NCBI GenBank assembly: GCA_963774945.1
Contig: CAVZHA010000002.1
Location: 186,001 to 250,000, forward strand
Direction: 5' to 3'
DNA length: 64,000 nt
From: Trebonia sp963774945
GTDB lineage: Bacteria; Actinomycetota; Actinomycetes; Streptosporangiales; Streptosporangiaceae
The translations under genes and the position numbers were made by a program. The notes under the pieces were generated by a model. The model had not been told where the DNA came from. It was given only the letters and a program-made list of their open reading frames with translations, and made no database searches. Shown piece after piece: positions 57,972 to 64,000 of this stretch (positions within the stretch are counted from its first letter, which is position 1; each line of letters starts with the position of its first letter).

Positions 57972-59524
57972 ATGACAGAAACCACAGCGCGTCTCCAGCC
58001 GGCCGTCACCAGCGGGCGCCGGGCCGGCCGCGCCAGCGTCGCCGGGCGTGGTGCTCGCGGTCGTGCTCACCGGCCAGCTGATGGCCATCATCGACGTCAA
58101 CATCGTCAACGTCGCGGTTCCCGCGATCCACTCGACCCTGCACACGACGGGCTCGGGGCTGCAGCTGATCGTGGCCGGCTACACCATCGCCTACGCGGTC
58201 CTGCTGATCACCGGGGCCCGGCTGGGCGACATTCTCGGTCACCGGCGGATGTTCCTGGCCGGCATCGGCCTGTTCACGCTCGCCTCGCTCGGCTGCGGGC
58301 TCGCGCCGTCGGCCGGGACGCTGGTCGCGCTGCGGTTCCTCCAGGGGGCCGGCGCCGCGGCGATGATCCCCCAGGTGCTGAGCCTGATCCAGCGCACCTA
58401 CACCACGCCCGGGCCGCGGGCGCGGGCGATGACCCTGTACGCGACCATCATCTCGGGCGGCGCGGTGCTCGGGCAGGTGCTCGGCGGGCTGCTGGTCAGC
58501 GCGAACCTCTTCGGCAGCTCCTGGCGGCCGGTCTTCCTGGTCAACGTGCCGGTCGGGCTGGCCGTGCTGGCCTGCGGCCGGCTGCTGCCCGCGCAGGGGC
58601 AGCGTGACCGGCAGCGCTCGCTCGACCTGCCCGGTCTGGCGGTGCTCACCCCGGCGGTGCTCGCGCTGGTGCTGCCGCTGGTGCTCGGGCAGCCGCTCGG
58701 CTGGCCGGTCTGGGGCTGGGCCCTGCTGGCGGCCTCGGTGCTCGCTGTTCGGGCTGCTCGGCCTGGTCGAGCACCGGGTCGGCGGCCGGGGCGGGCAGCC
58801 GATCCTGCCGCGCTCGCTGCTCGGGCTGCCGGGGATGATGGCCGGGCTCGGCGGGCTCTTCGCCACGATGGCGATCTTCGGCGGCTGGCTGTTCTCGCTC
58901 GCGCTTGAGCTGCAGGACGCGCTCGGGGAGTCGCCGCTGCGGGCCGGGCTGACGTTCGTCCCCTGCGGCGTGGCGTTCGCGCTGGTGAGCCTCAACTGGC
59001 GGCGGCTGCCCGCCCGTTACCACGAGGGGCTGGCCATGACCGGCTTCGTGCTGACGGCGGTCGGCCTGCTCTGGTCGGGGCTGCTGATCCGCTCCGGCGA
59101 CGCGCCCGGCCCGTGGCTGTACGTCGCGCTGGCGGTGGCCGGCGGCGGGATGGCCGGGGCGTTCGGCGTGCTGATGACGCGGGTGCTCTCGCGGGTGCCG
59201 GTGGCGCTCGCGGCCGACGCCAGCGGGGTGGTCGTGACCGTGAACCAGCTTGGGATCGTGGTCGGGATCGCGACGTTCGGCACGCTGTACCTGAACCTGG
59301 CCGGGCGGCTGCCCGCCGCGGCGGCCTCGGCCGCCCGCGCGATCGGCGGCGCGCACGGACCGGACGCGTTCGCGCTCTCCTCGGGGCACGCGTACCTCGC
59401 GGTGTCGATCGCGCTGGCGGGGCTGGCGGTGGTTGGCGTCGTGCTCGCCCTGGCCCACATCCGGGCCTCGCGGGTTCAGGTCGCGGTGGTCCAGGCCGCG
59501 CAGGCTCAGCCCGCGGAAGCCTAG
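57972..59524 (+). CDS. DHA2-family MFS multidrug exporter (EmrB/QacA-like) (frameshifts)
   Basis: About 517 aa with 14 predicted TM helices. First helix VLTGQLMAIIDVNIVNVAVP (family D-NIVNVA motif), loop 2-3 ARLGDILGHRRMFLAG, motif C in ISGGAVLGQVLGGLLVSANL, and ALAADASGVVVTVNQLGIVV late. Proton-driven drug export at the membrane. Extra bases near 58040 and 58745. No strong ribosome binding site before ATG 57972. Probably repressed by the divergent MmyB-type regulator. Confidence 0.9.
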
Positions 59525-59579
59525 GGCGGGCAGGCCGGGGGCGCTGCGCCAGGGCTGCGCGGCAGTAGGCTGCGGAACC

Positions 59580-60301
59580 ATGGCGACGACGCATCGGCTT
59601 GAACTTGACGACCAGACGCTGCGCGAGTGGGACGCGGTGGTGGTGGCGGCGGGACCGGACGGGATCGTGCTCGACCGGTCCGCCTTCTACCCGGGCGGCG
59701 GCGGGCAGCCGCCGGACCACGGCACGCTGCTCTGGGGCGGCGTGCAGACCCGGATCGTGGACGCGCGCAAGGACGACGGCGAGCTGCTGCTGGTGCCGCT
59801 GGAGGGCGACCCGCTGCCCGCCGTCGGCGCCTCGGTCCGCGGGGCGGTCGAGGACGACCGGCGGACGGCGCTGATGCGCACGCACTCCGGCCTGCACGTG
59901 CTCTGCGGGGTGGTCTTCCGCGACTTCGGCGCGCTGGTCACCGGCGGCAACATGGAGTGCTGACGGCGCGGATGGACTTCAACCTGGAGGCGGTGCCGCC
60001 GGGGTTCAAGGAGGCGGTCGAGGAGGCGTGCAACGCGGAGCTGCGCAGCGACAGGAAGATCGTGGTGCGCTCGCTGCCGCGGGCCGAGGCGTTCGAGATC
60101 CCCGACATCATCCGCACCGCGACCAACCTGGTGCCCGATGACGTCGAGGAGGTGCGGATCGTCGACATCGTCGGCCTCGACCAGCAGGCCGACGGCGGGA
60201 CGCACGTGGCGTCCACCGCCGCCGTCGGGCGGATGTCGGTGGTGAAGGTGGAGAACAAGGGCAAGGGCTTCCGCCGCCTCCGCATCGCCATCGGCGACTG
60301 A
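59580..60301 (+). CDS. Alanyl-tRNA editing protein AlaX (frameshift)
   Basis: Free-standing editing domain that deacylates Ser/Gly-tRNA(Ala). About 240 aa (AlaX-M type): YPGGGGQPPDHGTLLWGG, zinc-site HxxxH in MRTHSGLHVLCGVVF, then after a shift near 59957 NLEAVPPGFKEAVEEACN and QADGGTHVASTAAVGRMSVV. The usual QxCGGTH motif reads QADGGTH, so the second Cys zinc ligand is Ala here. The His ligands are kept, as in some AlaX proteins. The stop shares one base with the ATG proposed for birA. Confidence 0.88.
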
Positions 60302-61139
60302 TGGGCGCCGGGTCGGCCGCGTCCGCCGTGGCGACCGGACAAGCTCCGCGCGGCTCTGGCGGGCGGCTCGGCCGACCCGAGCGGCTCGAGCCGATTGTGG
60401 ACGTCGGTCCTGGTCGTGGCCAGCACCGGCTCCACCAACGCGGACCTGCTCGCCCGCGGCGGCCCGGAGGGCCAGGTGCTGGTGGCCGAGGAGCAGACCG
60501 CGGGCCGCGGCCGGGCGGGCCGGACGTGGGTAAGCCAGCCGGGCGCGTCACTGACGTTCTCGGTGCTGCTGCGCCCGGCCTCGGTGCCGCCGTCGGCGCG
60601 CGGCTGGCTGCCGCTGCTGACCGGGGTGGCGGTCGCGGCCGGGGTGCGGTCGGCGTCCGGCGTCGCGGCGCGGCTCAAGTGGCCGAACGACGTCCTGGTG
60701 GGCGACCGGAAGCTGGCCGGGCATCCTGGCCGAGCAGTCCGCCGACGGCGACGCCGTGGTGATCGGCGTCGGGCTGAACGTCGCCACCTCGGAAAAGCGC
60801 GCTGCCGGTGTCGCCGGCCGGCCTGCCCGCGACGTCGCTGCTGGTCGAGGGGGCCGACGTCGGCCGCGAGGCGCTGCTGGCCGAGATCCTGCGCTCGCTC
60901 GAGCGCTGGTACCTGGCGCTTCGGCGCGGATCCCGATCCGGTGCGCTCGGGCCTGCTCGCGGAGTACCGCGCGGCCTGCGCGACCCTCGGGCCGCCAGGT
61001 CCGGGTCGAGCTTCCGGCCGGCCGGGTGCTGGCCGGCATGGCGGAGGACATCGACCCGACCGGCCGGCTGCTGGTCCGCCCGGCCGACGCGGCGTCCGCG
61101 ACCCCGGTCTCGGCCGGCGACGTAGTCCACCTGCGTTAA
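60301..61139 (+). CDS. birA: Biotin-[acetyl-CoA-carboxylase] ligase (frameshifts)
   Basis: Attaches biotin to the acyl-CoA carboxylase biotin carrier. Catalytic domain: ASTGSTNADLLARGGPEGQV, biotinyl-AMP loop AEEQTAGRGRAGRTWVSQPG, ARLKWPNDVLVGDRKLAG, VVIGVGLNV; C-terminal SH3-like domain (ELPAGRVLAGMAEDIDPTGR). No N-terminal HTH, so it is a non-repressor type. About 275 aa. Start tentatively ATG 60301, overlapping the AlaX stop, but the first 30 codons contain a frame change (near 60340), and further ones occur near 60722, 60795, 60925 and 61000. Its position near two carboxylase beta genes fits its role. Confidence 0.88.
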
Positions 61140-61151
61140 GTAAGTCTTACG

Positions 61152-61695
61152 ATGTCAGGTATGGGTGGTGACCGATCGCTGGCGGTGGGCGAGCAGTCCG
61201 TCGAGGCTGCTGCATCCGCACTGGAAGACGCTGGTGGCGCCGGTCCTGGCCGCGTTCGTGATCGTGGCCGCGCTGCTGGTCGGCGAGGTGCTGATCCCGG
61301 GCGGCCGGGAGGCGGCGATCGAACGGCTGGCGGCGGCCGTGCTTGCCATCGTGCTGCTCATGTGGTGGCTGACGTATCCGCTGCTCAAGTGGCGCACCAC
61401 CCGCTATGAGCTCACGACCAGGCGGATGCGGCTGCGCACCGGCGTCGTCGCGCGTAACGGCAGCGACATCCCGCTCTCGCGGATCACCGACGTCTCGTTC
61501 CGCAAGTCACCGCTGGACCGGCTGCTGGGCTGCGGGACGCTGGTGGTGGAGTCGGCGGGCGAGCACGCCGAGATCGTGCTGCCCCAGGTCCCGCACGTGG
61601 AACGGGTCTCGGCCAGGCTGTTCCAGCTGGTCGAGGACGAGCGGCTGCGCGCCGCGACGAGCACTCGCGAAGACGGGCGCCCGGACCCCCGCTGA
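61152..61695 (+). CDS. PH-domain (bPH2/YdbT-type) membrane protein (frameshift)
   Basis: About 180 aa. Short N-terminus (MGGDRSLAVGEQ), then after a shift near 61208 HPHWKTLVAPVLAAFVIVAA and LAAAVLAIVLLMWWLTYPLL, two TM helices. A bacterial PH domain follows (RTTRYELTTRRMRLRTGVVA, IPLSRITDVSFRKSPLDRLL, GCGTLVVESAGE). Unknown function, widespread in actinobacteria next to birA. The start codon is ATG 61152 or 61161. It lies 12 bases after birA and 23 bases before the second carboxylase beta gene, so an operon is likely. Confidence 0.8.
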
Positions 61696-61718
61696 CCGAC
61701 GCGGTACGCTCCGCAAGT

Positions 61719-63264
61719 GTGACTGAGACTGCGGATTCCTCGCTGCCCGACGTCGGAGCGCTCAGGGAGCGAGTCGAGCGCGGCGGTGCGGCCAAGTACC
61801 ACCAGACGGCCGCCGCGAGCGGGAAGATGTTCGCCAGGGACCGGATCGCGCTGCTGGCCGACGCGGGCTCGTTCACCGAGGACGGGCGCTTCGCCAACGT
61901 GCTGGCCGACGGGCTGCCGGCCGACGGCGTGGTCACCGGGACCGCCACCCTCGACGGCAGGCCGGTCGCGATCATGGCCAATGACTCGACGGTGAAGGCC
62001 GGGTCGTGGGGCGCGCGGACCGTCGAGAAGATCATCAGGATCATCGAGCGGGCACTGGACCTCGGCGTCCCGATGATCTACCTGGTGGACTCGGCCGGCG
62101 CCCGGATCACGGACCAGGTCGAGATGTTCCCCGGCCGCCGGGGCGCGGGCCGCATCTTCCACACCCAGGTCCGCGCGTCCGGCGTGATCCCGCAGGTCTG
62201 CGCGCTGTTCGGCCCGTCGGCGGCGGGCGGCGCGTACATACCGGCGTTCTGCGATTTTGTGGCGATGGTCGAGGGCAACGCGTCGATGTACCTCGGCAGC
62301 CCGCGCATGGTCGAGATGGTGGTGGGCGAGAAGACCACCCTCGAGGAGCTCGGCGGTGCCCGGATGCACTGCTCGGTGTCCGGCAGCGGGCATTACCTGG
62401 CCAAGACCGAGGAGGAGGCGCTCGCCGCCGTCCGCCGCTACCTCTCCTACCTCCCCTCGAACTGGGAATCGGCGGCGCTGCCGGGCCTGGCGGCGGCGAT
62501 CGCGGCGAGCGGAGCGCCGATCTCGGCCGCCTGGTGCCGGAGAGCGAGCGGCAGGCGTTCGACATGCGGAAGTTCATCCGCGCGCTGGTCGACCGGATTC
62601 GTTCTTCGAGGTGCACGCGCTGTGGGCGCGCGAGGTCACGGTCGGGTTCGCCCGGCTGGACGGCCAGGTGATCGGGGTCGTCGCCAACAACCCGCTCTAC
62701 AAGGGCGGGGTGCTGTTCGTCGACTCGGCCGACAAGGCCGCCCGGTTCGTCGAGATCTGCGACGCGTTCGGCCTGCCGCTGCTGTTCCTGGCCGACGTGC
62801 CCGGGTTCATGGTCGGCACCGCGGTCGAGCGGCAGGGCATCATCAGGCACGGGGCCCGGATGATCAGCGCGATGTCGCAGGCGACCGTGCCCAAGATCTG
62901 CGTGGTGGTCCGCAAGGCCTACGGCGCCGGCCTTTACGCGATGGCGGGCCCGGGGTTCGAGCCGGACGCCACCTGGCCCTGCCGACCGCGAAAATCGCGG
63001 TGATGGGAGCCGAGGCCGCGGTCAACGCCGTCTACGCGGCCAAGCTCGCGCAGCTGCCCGAGGACGAGCGGGCGGCCGAGACCGCCCGGCTGCGGGCCGA
63101 GTACGACGCCGACATCGACATCGTCCGGCTCGCGTCCGAGCTCGTCATCGACGACATCGTGCAGCCGGAGGCGCTCGCGGGCGAGCTCAGCGCGGCGTTT
63201 CGCCGCCGCCCGCGGCAAGCAGCGCCCGGCGGTCCGCCGCCGCCATCCGATCAGCCCCGTCTAA
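61719..63264 (+). CDS. Acyl-CoA carboxylase beta subunit 2 (carboxyltransferase) (frameshifts)
   Basis: Second carboxyltransferase, about 514 aa. ARDRIALLADAGSFTEDGRF, NDSTVKAGSWGARTVEKIIR, VDSAGARITDQVEMFPGRRG, oxyanion FGPSAAGGAYIPAFCDFVAM; C-terminal ALWAREVTVGFARLDGQVIG, LADVPGFMVGTAVERQGI, RKAYGAGLYAMAGPGFEPDA. DSTVKAGSWG and FPGRRGAGRIF place it nearer to the methylcrotonyl/geranyl or long-chain type than to PccB, so the substrate differs from the copy at 51.8-53.4 kb. Shifts near 62525, 62597, 62975 and 63205; the C-terminus reads GKQRPAVRRRHPISPV. GTG 61719. Confidence 0.92.
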
Positions 63265-63331
63265 AGTCGACTCTGATGCGGATTCGCGCATTCGAACGCG
63301 CGTCACTGGTGCAACTTTTTTACCGTGGCTT

Positions 63332-63343
63332 TACTATTTACGT
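63332..63343 (+). promoter_or_regulatory. -10 element for a leaderless response-regulator transcript
   Basis: TACTAT at 63332-63337 lies 6 bases before ATG 63344, so transcription would begin at the start codon itself. There is no ribosome binding site. A GTGCAA at 63309-63314 gives a weak -35 match at 17-base spacing. The surrounding 50 bases are AT-rich. Confidence 0.5.
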
Positions 63344-64000
63344 ATGACCCGAGTGCTGCTGGCCGAGGACGACACCTCCATCTCCGAGCCGCTTTCCCGC
63401 GCGCTGCGCCGAGAGGGCTATCAGGTGGAGGTCACCGAGGACGGCCCGACGACGCTCGGGCGGGCGCTGTCGGACGGCATCGACCTCATCCTGCTCGACA
63501 TCGGCCTGCCCGAACTCGACGGCCTCGAGGTGTGCCGCCGGGTCCGGGCCGAGGGACACGCGGTGCCGGTGCTCATCCTCACCGCGCGGGCAGACGAGGT
63601 GGACACCGTGGTCGGCCTCGACGCGGGCGCCGACGACTACGTGACCAAGCCGTTCCGGCTGGCGGAGCTGCTGGCCCGGGTCCGCGCGCTGCTGCGCCGG
63701 GGAACGACGGCCGAGGCGCCGGGGACGGTGGGCGAGGTCCGGGTGGACGCGGAGGCCAGGCGGGCCTGGCACGGTGACGTCGAGCTCGACCTCACCACCA
63801 AGGAGTTCGACCTGCTCTGGATTCTGCTGCGGGACGCCGGGAAGGTGGTCACCCGCGAGCAGATCATGCGCGAGGTCTGGGACGCGAAGTGGTGGACGTC
63901 GACCAAGACGCTCGACATGCACATCTCCTGGCTGCGCAGGAAGCTCGGCGACGACGCCCACCACCCGCGCTTCATCACGACCGTCCGCGGCGTCGGATTC
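63344..64000 (+). CDS. OmpR-family response regulator, cut by window edge
   Basis: 219 codons seen, continuing past the right edge. Receiver domain: LLAEDDTSISEPLSRALRRE, phospho-acceptor Asp in DLILLDIGLPELDGLEVCRR, Thr in LILTARADEVDTVVGLDAG, Lys in DYVTKPFRLAELLARVRALL. Winged helix: DLTTKEFDLLWILLRDAGKV, MREVWDAKWWTSTKTLDMHI, SWLRRKLGDDAHHPRFITTV. The gene is nearly complete (about 225 aa usual) and intact. A sensor kinase probably follows outside the window. Likely leaderless message. Confidence 0.93.
   Translation, partial: MTRVLLAEDDTSISEPLSRALRREGYQVEVTEDGPTTLGRALSDGIDLILLDIGLPELDGLEVCRRVRAEGHAVPVLILTARADEVDTVVGLDAGADDYVTKPFRLAELLARVRALLRRGTTAEAPGTVGEVRVDAEARRAWHGDVELDLTTKEFDLLWILLRDAGKVVTREQIMREVWDAKWWTSTKTLDMHISWLRRKLGDDAHHPRFITTVRGVGF

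Noticed and set aside
903..63264. Programmed frameshifting as the cause of the many frame changes
   Set aside because: There is no slippery heptamer or common stimulatory structure, sites differ in context, and programmed shifts would not occur in over 30 housekeeping genes.
1..64000. tRNA, rRNA, insertion sequences, integrase or attachment sites
   Set aside because: No tRNA-like cloverleaf with a GGTTCGA-type arm, transposase motif or flanking direct repeats were found by eye, including at the borders of the 21-27 kb island.

Overview
This is a 64 kb stretch of very GC-rich actinobacterial chromosome. GTG and TTG starts are common, many neighbouring genes overlap by 4 bases, and actinobacteria-restricted families are present: PerM/DUF6350, DUF6542, the acyl-CoA carboxylase epsilon subunit, a MmyB-type regulator and LCP proteins with LytR_C tails. 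The core order (pcrA, sucC/sucD, perM, purN-purH, folD, etfB-etfA, cysteine desulfurase, mnmA, methionine synthase-like, ligA, gatC-gatA-gatB) is what is known from Streptomyces and partly from Mycobacterium. I would place it in the Actinomycetia (Streptomyces/Streptosporangiales-like) but cannot name a genus.

Layout. 1-4.3 kb: start of a NIT-type sensor kinase, helicase pcrA and a DUF6542 membrane protein. 4.4-9.4 kb: three tandem LCP cell-wall ligases. 9.4-21.1 kb: housekeeping block sucDC | perM, purNH, folD, etfBA, cysteine desulfurase, mnmA. 21.1-27.2 kb: an AT-richer accessory island with three paralogous GntR/UTRA repressors, an MFS exporter, a 22-codon mini-gene with a strong ribosome binding site, twin hairpins, and three tiny single-helix membrane proteins. 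27.2-37.5 kb: methionine synthase-like, ligA, a membrane protein, an orphan C5-cytosine methyltransferase, two tandem LpqC-like esterases and gatCAB. 37.7-45.4 kb: a secreted S53 protease, then a six-gene minus-strand operon: histidine phosphatase, ComA-type phosphosulfolactate synthase, VOC protein, acyl-CoA ligase, acyltransferase-3 and a third LpqC-like esterase. 45.5-50.4 kb: an MprAB-like two-component system, panE-like reductase and lactate 2-monooxygenase. 50.4-56.2 kb: acyl-CoA carboxylase epsilon, NYN ribonuclease and carboxyltransferase, divergent from PEP carboxylase. 56.2-64 kb: Imm32-like protein, MmyB-type regulator and its divergent drug exporter, AlaX editing protein, birA, PH-domain membrane protein, second carboxyltransferase, and the start of an OmpR-type regulator.

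The most interesting parts are (i) the phosphatase-ComA-VOC-ligase-AT3-esterase operon, which reads like a pathway that makes a sulfolactate-type acyl group and attaches it to an extracytoplasmic acceptor, and (ii) the array of GntR/UTRA regulators, two of them divergent from small membrane proteins, each with a different perfect or near-perfect palindrome in its promoter.

Major caveat: about 34 genes, including essential ones such as pcrA, purH, folD, mnmA, ligA and gatB, are interrupted by one or more single-base indels, mostly +1. Protein and codon continuity resumes at once in another frame. I read these as consensus sequence errors and annotate such genes as single CDSs spanning the frame changes. 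The 21.1-28.3 kb island is free of them. I saw no rRNA, tRNA, CRISPR array or insertion sequence.
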